Origin: Spirochaetota bacterium
Lineage (GTDB): Bacteria > Spirochaetota > Spirochaetia > DSM-27196 > PWMO01
Reading direction: 5' to 3'
Assembly: GCA_009908925.1 (NCBI GenBank)
Contig: JAAAOH010000179.1
Coordinates: forward strand, 1 to 28,190
DNA: 28,190 bases
Position numbers and translations under genes: made by a program. Numbering within the stretch: position 1 is the first letter of the stretch; each line of letters starts with the position of its first letter. The notes beneath the pieces are model-generated. The model ran no database searches. It was given only the letters and a program-made list of their open reading frames with translations, and had not been told where the DNA came from. This document shows positions 13,775 to 22,435 of the stretch, one piece after another.

Positions 13775-15166
13775 ATGTCTGAGCCACGGGTGCGTGACGT
13801 ACTCCAACTGCAGCCGCAACAGCAGATCGTGACCGTACACGGCTGGGTGCGAACGAAACGGGACACCAAGAACGTCACGTTCTTCGAGCTGAACGACGGG
13901 TCCTGCCTTTCGAATGTTCAGGTGATTTTCGACCGCAGCGAAAACGCGCCGCTTGCCGAGCTCGACCGGGCGCAGACCGGCGCGAGCGTGCGCGTCACCG
14001 GAACCGTCGAAGCTTCACCGGGGAAGGAACAATCGGTGGAGCTCCACGGCACCGCTCTCGAGGTCATCGGCGAGGCACCCGCGGACAGCTACCCTCTTCA
14101 GAAGAAGCGCCACTCCTTCGAGTATCTGCGCGAGATCGCCCACCTCCGTCCCCGCACCAACACCTTTGGCTCGATCGCGCGCGTGCGCAATGCCCTGAGC
14201 ACCGCCATACACGGATTCTTCCAGGACCGCGGCTTCATTTACGTGCACACGCCCATCATCACCGCGAGCGACACCGAGGGCGCGGGCGAGCTCTTCCAGG
14301 TCACAACCATTCCCCTCGATGCCCTCGCCCGCTCGAAAGACCCCGAAGTTGCCTACGAGAAGGACTTCTTCGGGCGGCCCGCGTATCTCACGGTCAGCGG
14401 CCAGCTCAACGCCGAGGTCTACGCCCTCGCCCTGGAGAAGGTATACACCTTCGGGCCGACCTTCCGCGCGGAAAACTCCAATACGAGCCGACATCTTGCC
14501 GAGTTCTGGATGATAGAACCCGAGGTGGCGTTCTGCGACATCACCTGCAACATGGATCTCGCCGAGGAGTTTGTCCGCCACATCCTGCGTCACGTGCTCG
14601 ATGACTGCGCCGAAGACATGGCCTTCTTCGACAAGCGCATTCATCCGGGGCTGCTGGAGAGCCTTCGGCACGTCGCGGAGTCCCCCTTCCGCCGCATCTC
14701 CTACGATGAGGCGGTCGAGCAGCTCGAGGCGTCAGGCGTCGAATTCGAGTATCCGGTAAGCTGGGGAAGCGATCTGCAATCGGAGCACGAGAAGTACCTC
14801 ACCGAGGTCGTCTACAAAGAGCCGCTCATCGTCACCGACTACCCGAAGGAGATCAAAGCCTTCTACATGAAGCTCAACGACGACGAACGGACAGTCCGCG
14901 CGATGGACGTGCTCGTACCGCGTCTGGGAGAGATCATCGGTGGCAGCGAGCGCGAGGACCGCTACGCCGTGCTGGAGCGGCGGATTGCGGAGATGGGACT
15001 CGCCCCCGAGAACTACTGGTGGTATCTGGAGCTCAGGAAGTTCGGCGGCGCGCCGCATTCCGGCTTCGGGCTGGGCTTCGAACGGCTGGTTCAGTACGTC
15101 ACCGGAATGCAGAACATCCGCGACGTCATTCCCTTCCCGCGCACCCCGAAAAACGCCGCCTTCTAA
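13775..15166 (+). CDS. asnS: Asparaginyl-tRNA synthetase
   Basis: This class IIb synthetase charges tRNA-Asn with asparagine. The 463-residue product has the N-terminal OB-fold anticodon-binding domain (residues ~1-110, VTVHGWVRTKRDTKNVTFFELNDGS). The class II core follows: motif 2 FRAENSNTSRHLAEFWMIEPE around 231-251, and motif 3 GFGLGFERLV with GMQNIRDVIPFPR at the C-terminus. The absence of an extra insertion, the FWMIEPE stretch and the IRDVIPFPRTP end favour AsnS over AspS. AGGAGG lies four bases before the ATG. Direct Asn-tRNA formation by this enzyme removes the need for the transamidation route for Asn, though GatCAB could still serve Gln. It converges on fprA. Confidence 0.97.
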   Translation: MSEPRVRDVLQLQPQQQIVTVHGWVRTKRDTKNVTFFELNDGSCLSNVQVIFDRSENAPLAELDRAQTGASVRVTGTVEASPGKEQSVELHGTALEVIGEAPADSYPLQKKRHSFEYLREIAHLRPRTNTFGSIARVRNALSTAIHGFFQDRGFIYVHTPIITASDTEGAGELFQVTTIPLDALARSKDPEVAYEKDFFGRPAYLTVSGQLNAEVYALALEKVYTFGPTFRAENSNTSRHLAEFWMIEPEVAFCDITCNMDLAEEFVRHILRHVLDDCAEDMAFFDKRIHPGLLESLRHVAESPFRRISYDEAVEQLEASGVEFEYPVSWGSDLQSEHEKYLTEVVYKEPLIVTDYPKEIKAFYMKLNDDERTVRAMDVLVPRLGEIIGGSEREDRYAVLERRIAEMGLAPENYWWYLELRKFGGAPHSGFGLGFERLVQYVTGMQNIRDVIPFPRTPKNAAF

Positions 15167-15206
15167 CGACCGGGAAAGTTCGCCGCTTTTCAGCGACGTC
15201 GGGCGA

Positions 15207-15232
15207 GCCTGTTGCCGGCCCCGACAACAGGC
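15207..15232. terminator. Hairpin between convergent asnS and fprA
   Basis: GCCTGTTG and CAACAGGC form a perfect 8-bp stem around a 10-base loop, in the 92-bp convergent gap. It has no T-run on either side. It could serve both genes as a 3'-end structure. Confidence 0.45.
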
Positions 15233-15241
15233 GGCCCCATT

Positions 15242-15267
15242 CCTCTACGCGTTTACCTCTACGCGTT
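15242..15267. repeat. Short near-tandem direct repeat at the fprA stop
   Basis: CCTCTACGCGTT occurs at 15242-15253 and again at 15256-15267. The second copy holds the last codons and stop of fprA, so the stop-codon context was duplicated, probably by slippage. Confidence 0.7.
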
Positions 15268-16494
15268 GCACCATTCCTTCACCTTGACCGCGAGCTCTTT
15301 TCCGCGCTGCTTCAGGAGCTCTTTCTCGTCCTCGGTCGGCTTACCCATGAACTCCAGCGGCTCGAGGAAGTCCCACTTCATCTTGTTCCGCTCCACTATT
15401 TCCTGGAGCTCCTTTTGTGCGCCTCCGGACCAGCCGTAAGAGCCGAAGCTGAAGGCCTTGCGGTTGAATGCCTTCTTCTTGCCGATCTCGTCGACCACGG
15501 CCGCCATGGCCGGAAACATCTTGTACTCGTAGGTCGGCATGCCGAGCACTACACCGGAAGACTCCCACACCGATTGCAGGACGAACCCGGCGTCGGTCTC
15601 CGGAACCTCATGCACATGCACCTTCACGCCTTCGCTCTCGAGCCCTTCGACCACGGGCTGCACGCCCTGCTCGGTATTCCCGTACATGCTGCCCCAGATC
15701 ACGGTGACCTCGGGCTTTGCCGGCCCCTTGGAATAGCTTGCGTAGCGCTTGTAGTCGTCGACGATCTTTTGCGGATTCTTGCGCCAGACGATGCCGTGTC
15801 CGGGGGCTATGATGTCCACCGGCAGGGATTCCACCTTGTCGATGGCCTTCTTTGTCGGCATCGAGAAGGCTGCGACGATATCGGCGAAGTAGCGTGAGGC
15901 CTCGCGCTCGAAGAAGTCGATCTGACCCTCGTCGAGCTGATCGTCGTAGGGGGCGTCATCAGAGACCGCACCGAAAGAGCCGAAGGCATCACAGGGGAAG
16001 AGCGTCTTCGACTTCGTGTCGTAGGTTGCCATGGTCTCCGGCCAGTGCACGTTCGGGATCTCTTCGAACGCCAGCACCCGCCCGTCACCGAGGTCCAGCG
16101 TGTCTCCGGACTTCACCGGGCGAATGTTCTTGGTGATCCCGTAGAAGCTCTCGAGGAGCGGAACCGCGCGCTGCGTGCAGAGGATCTCGAAGTTTTCATC
16201 GCCACGCAGCGCAGAGAAGGGCTCGAGCCAGCCGGAGTGATCCGGCTCCATATGATTGATGATTACATAATCGATATCCTCGAGCTTGACCTTCATCTGA
16301 TCGAGCTGTTCGAAGAGCTCCTCGGGCACACCTTCCCAGGTACACACGCCGTCGATGATCGCGGCTTTTTCACCTTTGACGACATAGGAGTTCATTGCGA
16401 TGCCGTTTGGAATCGGCCACATGCCCTCGAACAGAATGTTGTCGACGTTTGCGGAGAGACGGAACACACCGTCGGTTACTTGAGTCGTCCTCAT
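15259..16494 (-). CDS. fprA: A-type flavoprotein (flavodiiron protein)
   Basis: Flavodiiron proteins reduce oxygen to water and/or NO to N2O in anaerobes, taking electrons from rubredoxin or NADH-linked partners. The 411-residue product has the metallo-beta-lactamase-like diiron domain first: HMEPDH at 81-86 gives the HxExDH ligands, followed by HWPETMATYD, FPCDAFGSFG and IAPGHGIVWR. The flavodoxin domain starts near residue 255 (VTVIWGSMYGNTEQ, with FGSYGWSGGAQ further on). There is no C-terminal rubredoxin or flavin reductase extension. GAGG lies eight bases before the ATG at 16494, which decides it over a GTG three codons upstream. It lies 69 bp after yaiI on the same strand. I cannot tell an oxygen from an NO preference. 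Confidence 0.95.
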   Translation of the reverse strand: MRTTQVTDGVFRLSANVDNILFEGMWPIPNGIAMNSYVVKGEKAAIIDGVCTWEGVPEELFEQLDQMKVKLEDIDYVIINHMEPDHSGWLEPFSALRGDENFEILCTQRAVPLLESFYGITKNIRPVKSGDTLDLGDGRVLAFEEIPNVHWPETMATYDTKSKTLFPCDAFGSFGAVSDDAPYDDQLDEGQIDFFEREASRYFADIVAAFSMPTKKAIDKVESLPVDIIAPGHGIVWRKNPQKIVDDYKRYASYSKGPAKPEVTVIWGSMYGNTEQGVQPVVEGLESEGVKVHVHEVPETDAGFVLQSVWESSGVVLGMPTYEYKMFPAMAAVVDEIGKKKAFNRKAFSFGSYGWSGGAQKELQEIVERNKMKWDFLEPLEFMGKPTEDEKELLKQRGKELAVKVKEWCNA

Positions 16495-16500
16495 TTGCGA

Positions 16501-16507
16501 CACCTCA
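16501..16507 (-). promoter_or_regulatory. Ribosome binding site TGAGGTG of fprA
   Basis: GAGG is spaced eight bases from the ATG at 16494. The competing GTG at 16503 lies within this motif, so it cannot be served by it. Confidence 0.65.
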
Positions 16508-16563
16508 TGCTGATTGAATTGGTCATCTTCACCACTACCGGTAATTTAATAACGATACAGTCC

Positions 16564-17004
16564 CTATTTCAAGCGTTTTTCCAGCTCTCGGTCGAAGGCG
16601 TTCGCGAACGCGGTCACTTCTCGCGTTCCGTAACGCCTGCCGGGCTCTGTGAAGGATGCCGCGCTGCGGAACTCGTACATGAAGTCACGCTCGGAGAGCC
16701 GTTCACGGACGTTCTCACCCGTATACACCTCGCCGCGGGTGTTGAGCACCACCACCGAACGTTCCACCAGCCGCGCGGCAAGCGGGATATCACGTGTGAT
16801 CGCAATATCACCCTCTTCGACCCGCGAGACGATGACCTCGTCGGCGTCCTCCTCGGTGACGATGCTCTCCACGTTGCCTGCGCTGCGCACCCCGGCGTCC
16901 TGCCGCGAAACGAAACGGGCCGGAACGCCACGGCGATCAGACGCGCGAATGATGATATCACGAACGCGCTTCGGGCACGAGTCCGCGTCAACCCAGATCG
17001 TCAT
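16564..17004 (-). CDS. yaiI: YaiI/YqxD family protein (UPF0178, DUF188)
   Basis: The 146-residue product begins MTIWVDADSCP, the signature of this conserved bacterial family, and keeps GDIAITRDIPLAARLVER (residues ~65-82) and VLNTRGEVYT. The family has a PIN-like fold with acidic residues, so a nuclease-type role is possible, but no function is established. Its start codon overlaps the manA stop (ATGA), indicating translational coupling. The usual length is about 150 residues, so it is complete. Confidence 0.9.
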   Translation of the reverse strand: MTIWVDADSCPKRVRDIIIRASDRRGVPARFVSRQDAGVRSAGNVESIVTEEDADEVIVSRVEEGDIAITRDIPLAARLVERSVVVLNTRGEVYTGENVRERLSERDFMYEFRSAASFTEPGRRYGTREVTAFANAFDRELEKRLK

Positions 17005-18353
17005 CGCCGCGCCCCAGGGGTAGCGTCGGCCTCCGGGGAGGCGTCAGCCGCGGGCGCCGCGCCACGGCGCGACGCGGGCTCCACCCCCGGCGCGGACTCG
17101 AGCGGGACGGTGGCGACGAAGACGCGGGCCGACCCCTCGAGCGAGTAGGTCCCGGCATCGGCGGTGACGAAGGCGGACTCCCCGCGCGCGAGCTCCACAC
17201 CCTCGCCTGCGCGCTCGCGCAGCCGGACCGAGCCTTCGAGCGCAAGCACCACCTCCGGCGCCGCGGCGGGTCGCGGGCGCTCGGTCATGCCGTCCACGCG
17301 GGTCTCCTCGAGGGCGAACTCGGAGGCCGGTGTGGCGTAGCGGTGCCACCGACCCGGCGGAGTGTCAGGGTCCGCGCGCAGGATTTCCGGCTCGTCGGGG
17401 GCGAAGACCAGCGTTCGTGTCAACTCGGGCACGTCGACATGCTTTCTGGTGAGGCCGCCTCGGAGCACGTTGTCGGAGTTGGCCATGACCTCGATACCGA
17501 CGCCCTCGAGATAGGCATGGAGCGTCCCGGCAGGCAGAAACATGGCCTCACCGGGCTCGAGCTCGAGACAGTTGAGATACAGAGGGGCTGCAATACCGCG
17601 GTCTGCACCGTACTCATCGCCGAGGCGCCGCACCCACTCGTAGCGCGTTCGCGCCCCGGCGTTACGCGCACGAAGGAGCGCGGCCTCGGCCAGCTCGGTC
17701 TCGTCCGTGCTCATGAGCGCGGAGAAGAAGCGGCGCAGTGAGGACTCACCGGGTTCCGCCCGGAGCCTGGAAACGGCAGCGGCCAGCTCGGACATTCCGC
17801 CGTGCCGGGCCCGGGGGGCGCCGCCCGCGGATGCCGGGCCCGACGGTCCGGCGTCCGAAAACTCGCGACCGGAGAACTCCTCCGCAATTGCCGCGAGGGG
17901 GCGGAATCCGCGCAGGGCGGAGAACCGCGTAACCGCGCGGATGAGCTCGGGTTTGTGGTTGTCGTCGCGGTAGGATCGCTCGAAGGCGTCGAGGGGGATA
18001 CCGGCCTCGTTCTCCCGCGCAAAGCCCGCCCGGGCCTGCTCGAGGTCGGGGTGAGCCTGAATGGAGAGCGGTCGACCTGCGGCGAGAATCTTCAGGAGAA
18101 AGGGCAGACGGCCGTCGAACCGCCGGACAACTCCAGGGCCCAGGGCCCTCTCCACGTCGCGAGAGAGGTAATCGGGAAGAGACTGCGACTCTCCCTCGAG
18201 TCGCACGGCGGAGGGTGCCCCTGGATGGGCCCCCATCCATAGCTCGGCCATCGGCTGACCAGTGGGATTCTCGACACCGGTGAGGCGGGGGATTTCGGTG
18301 GTCGAGCCCCAATCATAGGGCCTGATCGAGTTGACCATCCTGAGGATCGCCAT
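17001..18353 (-). CDS. manA: Mannose-6-phosphate isomerase, class I
   Basis: The enzyme interconverts mannose 6-phosphate and fructose 6-phosphate with a zinc ion. The 450-residue product has YDWGS near the N-terminus, LSIQAHPD (residues 96-103, with Gln99 and His101 as zinc ligands), NHKPEL (132-137, Glu136 a ligand), PAGTLHAYLEGVGIEVMANSDNVLRGG, and TRKHVDV. The C-terminal ~30 residues are a loose Ala/Pro/Gly-rich tail (SRRGAAPAADASPEADATPG) unlike the catalytic fold. An insertion around 165-190 (DAGPSGPASAGGAPRARHGG) is also low-complexity. The start may be 18353 or the ATG five codons later. It is divergent from galK (88-bp gap) and overlaps yaiI by four bases. Confidence 0.95.
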   Translation of the reverse strand: MAILRMVNSIRPYDWGSTTEIPRLTGVENPTGQPMAELWMGAHPGAPSAVRLEGESQSLPDYLSRDVERALGPGVVRRFDGRLPFLLKILAAGRPLSIQAHPDLEQARAGFARENEAGIPLDAFERSYRDDNHKPELIRAVTRFSALRGFRPLAAIAEEFSGREFSDAGPSGPASAGGAPRARHGGMSELAAAVSRLRAEPGESSLRRFFSALMSTDETELAEAALLRARNAGARTRYEWVRRLGDEYGADRGIAAPLYLNCLELEPGEAMFLPAGTLHAYLEGVGIEVMANSDNVLRGGLTRKHVDVPELTRTLVFAPDEPEILRADPDTPPGRWHRYATPASEFALEETRVDGMTERPRPAAAPEVVLALEGSVRLRERAGEGVELARGESAFVTADAGTYSLEGSARVFVATVPLESAPGVEPASRRGAAPAADASPEADATPGARR

Positions 18354-18441
18354 AGGCGACAGTGTAGCGGCGCCCTATCCGACCGTCAACGAAGTCGAAG
18401 AGCTTTCCTGCCCCGGGACCCTGTGATAGTCTTGGGCCGTT

Positions 18442-19776
18442 ATGGGCATTGCGTCACAGTTCGCCGCACGTATTCGTGAGGGACGGCTCGATCGAGCGCT
18501 CTCGGTCGTGTATCCCGACACCTACCGCGAGGAGAGACCTCGGCTCGCCGACCTCGCCGGGGAGCTCGCCCGTCGTTTCGGCGGTGACCCCATTCACCTG
18601 TTCTCGGCCCCGGGGCGTACGGAGCTCGGCGGCAACCACACCGACCACAATGCGGGGCGGGTGCTCGCGGCGAGCGTGTCGCTCGACACCGTGGCTGCTG
18701 TTTCCGCGCGCGAGGACGATCTGGTGGAGATCGTATCCGAGGGCTATGAAGAGCTCGTCAGGGTCGATCTCGGCATACTCGGGCCCGACGAGCGGGAGCA
18801 CGGGAGGCCGGAGGCCCTGATTCGCGGCGTGGCCGCGTACCTGCGCGCGGCCGGGTACGTGGCAGGTGGCTTCAACGCGGTGGTCACGAGCCGCGTGGGC
18901 TCAGGGTCGGGATTGAGCTCGTCGGCGGCGTTCGAGGTGCTCATCGCGGAAATCTTCTCCGTCCTCTACAATGGCGGTCGTCTCACCACCCTCGAGCTCG
19001 CCCTCGCCGGACGTCATGCTGAGAACCGCTTCTTCGGAAAGCCGTCGGGGCTCATGGATCAGATCGCCTGTGCGAGCGGCGGCGTCGTAGCCATCGATTT
19101 CCGGAACGAGGACGAGCCGCAGGTAGAGCGAATCCCGGTGCGTTTTCAGGATCACGGGTACCAGCTCTTCGCAGTAGACTCCGGCGAAGACCATGCCGAC
19201 CTCACCGACGACTACGCCGAAATCGTCACCGAAATGGCCGCCGTTGCGCGCCCGCTCGGCGCTGAACGGCTTCGCGAGGTCGACTATGAGGAGTTTCGCC
19301 GGCGCATCCCCGAGCTCCGCACCGCGGCCGGCGACCGCGCGGTCCTTCGCGCGTTTCACTTCTTTCAGGAAAACGAGCGGGTTCTTCGACAGAGCCGCAT
19401 GCTCACCGACGGCGACCTCGACGGATTTCTTGCCGAGGTCGGTGAATCGGGGCGCTCGTCCTGGCGGTTCCTGCAGAACTGCTACTCGCCGGGCACGCCC
19501 CGGCGACAGGGAATTGCCGTGGCCCTCGCGCTGAGCGAAGAGTTCATCGAGCGGCCGGACCGTTTTCCGCACCCGCCGCGTGTGGAGGGAGCGACACGGG
19601 TACACGGAGGCGGATTCGCCGGAACGATTCAGACCTATGTGCCGATAGCCCGTGCAGGCGCGTACCGGGAAGCCATGGCGGCCGTCCTCGGCCCTTCCGC
19701 GGTGACCGAGCTCACCGTGCGGGAGACCGGTGTCTGCAGGCTCTGCCACAGCGGGACGCACAGCGGTACGGATTGA
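18442..19776 (+). CDS. galK: Galactokinase (GHMP family)
   Basis: It phosphorylates galactose at C1, the entry step of the Leloir pathway. The 444-residue product has SAPGRTELGGNHTDHN at 55-70 (galactokinase signature, in the variant form GRTELGGNHTDH rather than GRVNLIGEHTDY). The GHMP phosphate loop VGSGSGLSSSAAF is at 152-164, Asp206 (GLMDQIAC) is the likely base, and motif 3 is VHGGGFAGTIQTYV. The ATG at 18442 has no Shine-Dalgarno. A GATAGT about 10 bases upstream could be a -10 box, making the message nearly leaderless. pfp follows after 45 bp in the same direction. No galT or galE lies in this window. The variant signature makes a related sugar kinase activity possible. Confidence 0.9.
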   Translation: MGIASQFAARIREGRLDRALSVVYPDTYREERPRLADLAGELARRFGGDPIHLFSAPGRTELGGNHTDHNAGRVLAASVSLDTVAAVSAREDDLVEIVSEGYEELVRVDLGILGPDEREHGRPEALIRGVAAYLRAAGYVAGGFNAVVTSRVGSGSGLSSSAAFEVLIAEIFSVLYNGGRLTTLELALAGRHAENRFFGKPSGLMDQIACASGGVVAIDFRNEDEPQVERIPVRFQDHGYQLFAVDSGEDHADLTDDYAEIVTEMAAVARPLGAERLREVDYEEFRRRIPELRTAAGDRAVLRAFHFFQENERVLRQSRMLTDGDLDGFLAEVGESGRSSWRFLQNCYSPGTPRRQGIAVALALSEEFIERPDRFPHPPRVEGATRVHGGGFAGTIQTYVPIARAGAYREAMAAVLGPSAVTELTVRETGVCRLCHSGTHSGTD

Positions 19777-19821
19777 ACAACGAGCCGCGCATCTTTACCA
19801 TCATCTTCAAGGAGCAGATCA

Positions 19822-21480
19822 ATGGAACGATCCCCACTTCAAAACGCACGCTATAGCTATGAGCCGAAGCTTCCACCGGTACTCAGGGACACGCTCACCA
19901 ACATCACCGTCCAGCTCGGCGAGCCCACCGAGGCAACCAGCGACCAGAGCGGGTTGAAGCAGGCGTTTCCGCTGACCTACGGAGCCCCGATCGCGAGTTT
20001 CACCCCGGCGGACTCCACCCGGGATATCAAGCCGCTCAAAGTGGGCGTGGTCCTCTCGGGGGGACAGGCCCCGGGAGGCCACAATGTCATCGTCGGCCTC
20101 CTCGACGCGCTCAAGAGCGCAAACTCGGAGTCCCGGCTCTACGGCTTCCTCGGCGGACCGGGCGGCATTCTCGAGAATCAGGTGATCGAGCTCACTCCCA
20201 AGTTCGTGGAGGAGTACCGCAACACAGGCGGGTTCGACATGATCGGTTCCGGCCGCACCAAGATCGAGACGGAGGAGCAATTCGACACCTCCCTCCAGGT
20301 CTGCACGAAGCGCGAGCTCGATGCGGTGGTGATCATCGGCGGGGACGACTCTAACACCAATGCGGCCCTGCTCGCCGAGTACTTCCGGTCAAAGGATGCC
20401 GATGTTCGCGTCATCGGCGTTCCCAAGACCATCGACCGCGACCTGAAAAACGAGTACATCGAGACCTCGTTCGGATTCGACACCGCCACGAAAACCTATG
20501 CCGAGCTCATCGGGAACATCGCCCGCGATGCAAGCTCGGCGCGGAAGTACTGGCACTTCATCAAGCTCATGGGGCGTTCGGCCTCACACATCGCCCTCGA
20601 ATGCGCACTGCAGACGCACCCCAACGGCTGCATCATCTCCGAAGAGGTCGCCGAGAAACAGCAGACCCTCGATGACCTCGTTGACCGTATCGTGGAGCAG
20701 GTCGTCACGCGCTCGAAGAACGGCGAGGATTTCGGCGTATTTCTGGTGCCCGAGGGGCTCATCGAGTTCATCCCCGAGATGAAGGGCATGATCTCCGAGC
20801 TCAATCGCATCCTGGCCCACGACGCGGCGTACTTCCAGACACTTCACACCTACGAGGACCAGTCGGAGTGGATCAACCGGAAGCTCTCCCGCGACGCGTC
20901 CCATGTATTCTCCTCCCTTCCCAACGAGATCCAGCGGCAGCTGCTCATGGACCGCGACCCGCATGGCAATGTGCAGGTCTCCCGCATCGAAACTGAGAAG
21001 CTCCTGATCGACATGGTCGAATCCCGCCTCAATGAGATGAAGGCCACCGGACGGTTCAACGGCAAGTTCAGCGCCATGCGCCATTTCTTCGGCTACGAGG
21101 GCCGCTGCGCCTTCCCGTCCAACTTCGATGCGGATTACTGCTACACACTCGGCTACACCGCCTGCGCGCTCATCGCCAACGGGCTGACCGGATACGTCAC
21201 ATCGGTGCAGAACCTCGCACGTCCGGCGCAGGAGTGGGAGCCGGCGGGGGTTCCACTGACCATGTTCATGAATCTCGAGCAGCGAGCCGGCCAACTGAAG
21301 CCGGTCATCAGGAAGGCACTCGTGGAGCTCTCCGACACACCGTTTCGAACGTTCGCCGCTCACCGGGCCGAATGGGAAGTCAAGACCTCCTATCGCTTCC
21401 CGGGGGCTATACAGTACTACGGACCGCCGGAGGTCTGTGACAAACCCACGCTGACGCTCGAAATGGAACACTCCTCCTAA
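19822..21480 (+). CDS. pfp: Pyrophosphate-dependent 6-phosphofructokinase, long type
   Basis: It phosphorylates fructose 6-phosphate with PPi, reversibly, in place of the ATP-dependent enzyme. The 552-residue length is that of the long PFP group (plant beta subunits, Borrelia and Treponema). VVLSGGQAPGGHN lies at 76-88, GGDDSNT at 173-179 (the second Asp marks PPi use, where ATP enzymes have Gly), and GVPKTIDRDLKN at 199-210 (Lys202 also PPi-type). MGRSASHIALECALQT follows. AAGGAG lies seven bases before the ATG. It is probably cotranscribed with galK. PPi-linked glycolysis raises net ATP yield, which fits a fermentative life with acetate kinase encoded nearby. Confidence 0.96.
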   Translation: MERSPLQNARYSYEPKLPPVLRDTLTNITVQLGEPTEATSDQSGLKQAFPLTYGAPIASFTPADSTRDIKPLKVGVVLSGGQAPGGHNVIVGLLDALKSANSESRLYGFLGGPGGILENQVIELTPKFVEEYRNTGGFDMIGSGRTKIETEEQFDTSLQVCTKRELDAVVIIGGDDSNTNAALLAEYFRSKDADVRVIGVPKTIDRDLKNEYIETSFGFDTATKTYAELIGNIARDASSARKYWHFIKLMGRSASHIALECALQTHPNGCIISEEVAEKQQTLDDLVDRIVEQVVTRSKNGEDFGVFLVPEGLIEFIPEMKGMISELNRILAHDAAYFQTLHTYEDQSEWINRKLSRDASHVFSSLPNEIQRQLLMDRDPHGNVQVSRIETEKLLIDMVESRLNEMKATGRFNGKFSAMRHFFGYEGRCAFPSNFDADYCYTLGYTACALIANGLTGYVTSVQNLARPAQEWEPAGVPLTMFMNLEQRAGQLKPVIRKALVELSDTPFRTFAAHRAEWEVKTSYRFPGAIQYYGPPEVCDKPTLTLEMEHSS

Positions 21481-21492
21481 CAGAAAACTAAG

Positions 21493-21521
21493 TTGCGTGT
21501 GCACGAAAGTCGTCTTATGAT
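21493..21521 (+). promoter_or_regulatory. Promoter upstream of the exported protein gene
   Basis: TTGCGT (21493-21498) and TATGAT (21516-21521, 5 of 6) are 17 bases apart. Transcription would start near 21528, leaving a ~60-base leader before the ATG at 21591. The -35 box is weak. Confidence 0.45.
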
Positions 21522-21560
21522 GGAAGATGGTGGGATGTGCGCCGCTTTCGGGTGCACACG
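21496..21560. repeat. Wide inverted repeat over promoter and leader
   Basis: CGTGTGCACGAAAG (21496-21509) is the reverse complement of CTTTCGGGTGCACACG (21545-21560) apart from two extra bases in the right arm. The left arm covers the -35/spacer; the right arm lies in the leader. It may be a pair of regulator half-sites or a 3'-end structure for pfp read-through RNA. Confidence 0.55.
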
Positions 21561-21590
21561 TTGGTTTCAACCCGAACAGGAGGAGGAAAC

Positions 21591-22367
21591 ATGCGAAAAC
21601 TCGTACTCGTGGTAGCACTTCTGTGCCTGCCGTTCGTACTGTTCGCCCAGACAACCGTCGTAGATGACAGTTTCTCGCGCATGGGAGCGTGGATACCCGG
21701 CTACGGCGACTGGAGCGTCGAGCGCGGGCGGCTTGTGCAGGAGAGCACCGCGGTCGGGATGGCCCGTATCGACCGGGAAGTTCCCCAGGACGGGGTCTAC
21801 CAGATCGATTTCACGATCCGCTACGTTGACGGCGGCTACCGCAGCATGGCCGATTACGAGTCCGGCCGGTATCACGCGGGCTTCGGCGTTCATCTTGGTG
21901 TCACGGATCCGCCTCTCCGCGGTAAGTCATGGGGCAACGACGAGAGCTATCTGCTGTGGCTGAATCTCGACACACGACCTGACACGCGGCGCAACGCCGG
22001 CGCGCACTATGGCTTTCGCGCGCAGGTCTACGAGAGCTCGGACCACGTTACGATGGATCTGATGAGAAGCAGCGAGATGCGCCGGCTCTTCGGCGACTCG
22101 CGGGCGAGTGTTGATCTTGTGCGCGCACTCGAAGAGGTCTCCGGTCAGCGCTTTGCCGTTTCGGACCTCCGGCCGTATCTGCGTCGAGACATCCCGGTGA
22201 GTATCCGTGTGAACACACGCACCGGTGAGGTCGGCGTCAAGGACCCGACAGCTCCGATCCGCTTCTACTTCAATGTCGACCCGGACATGCTCGACGGAGA
22301 CTACGTGAGTCTCCGCACGAACGCACTTGCGGCAAGTTTCGATAACTTCACCGTTACTCGGAGATAG
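21591..22367 (+). CDS. Exported protein of unknown function
   Basis: AGGAGGAGG four bases upstream fixes the ATG at 21591. The 258-residue product has a clear signal peptide (MRKLVLVVALLCLPFVLFAQ, cleavage expected near FA-Q) without a lipobox, so it is periplasmic or secreted. The mature part begins VVDDSFSRMGAWIPGYGDWSVERGRLVQ and has alternating beta-rich stretches such as YQIDFTIRYVDGG and IPVSIRVNTRTGEVGVKD, ending SFDNFTVTRR. This resembles concanavalin/LamG-like beta-sandwich proteins of the form FDDF...W.V..G.L, though I cannot name a family. A carbohydrate- or envelope-related role is only a guess. It has its own promoter after pfp. Confidence 0.8.
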   Translation: MRKLVLVVALLCLPFVLFAQTTVVDDSFSRMGAWIPGYGDWSVERGRLVQESTAVGMARIDREVPQDGVYQIDFTIRYVDGGYRSMADYESGRYHAGFGVHLGVTDPPLRGKSWGNDESYLLWLNLDTRPDTRRNAGAHYGFRAQVYESSDHVTMDLMRSSEMRRLFGDSRASVDLVRALEEVSGQRFAVSDLRPYLRRDIPVSIRVNTRTGEVGVKDPTAPIRFYFNVDPDMLDGDYVSLRTNALAASFDNFTVTRR

Positions 22368-22382
22368 ACCGCCTTCGGCGGT
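22368..22382 (+). terminator. Hairpin directly after the exported protein gene
   Basis: ACCGCC-TTC-GGCGGT starts right after the stop codon. The stem is six base pairs with a tight loop; no T-run follows. Confidence 0.4.
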
Positions 22383-22435
22383 GGTCCGGAACACCGGGCC
22401 GCCGCCTCTCAGCCGCCCCCGGCGAGCTCCCCTGT

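Noticed and set aside
20584..21654. A 356-codon minus-strand frame opposite pfp.
   Set aside because: It is antisense to a well-conserved PFP and shows no domain.
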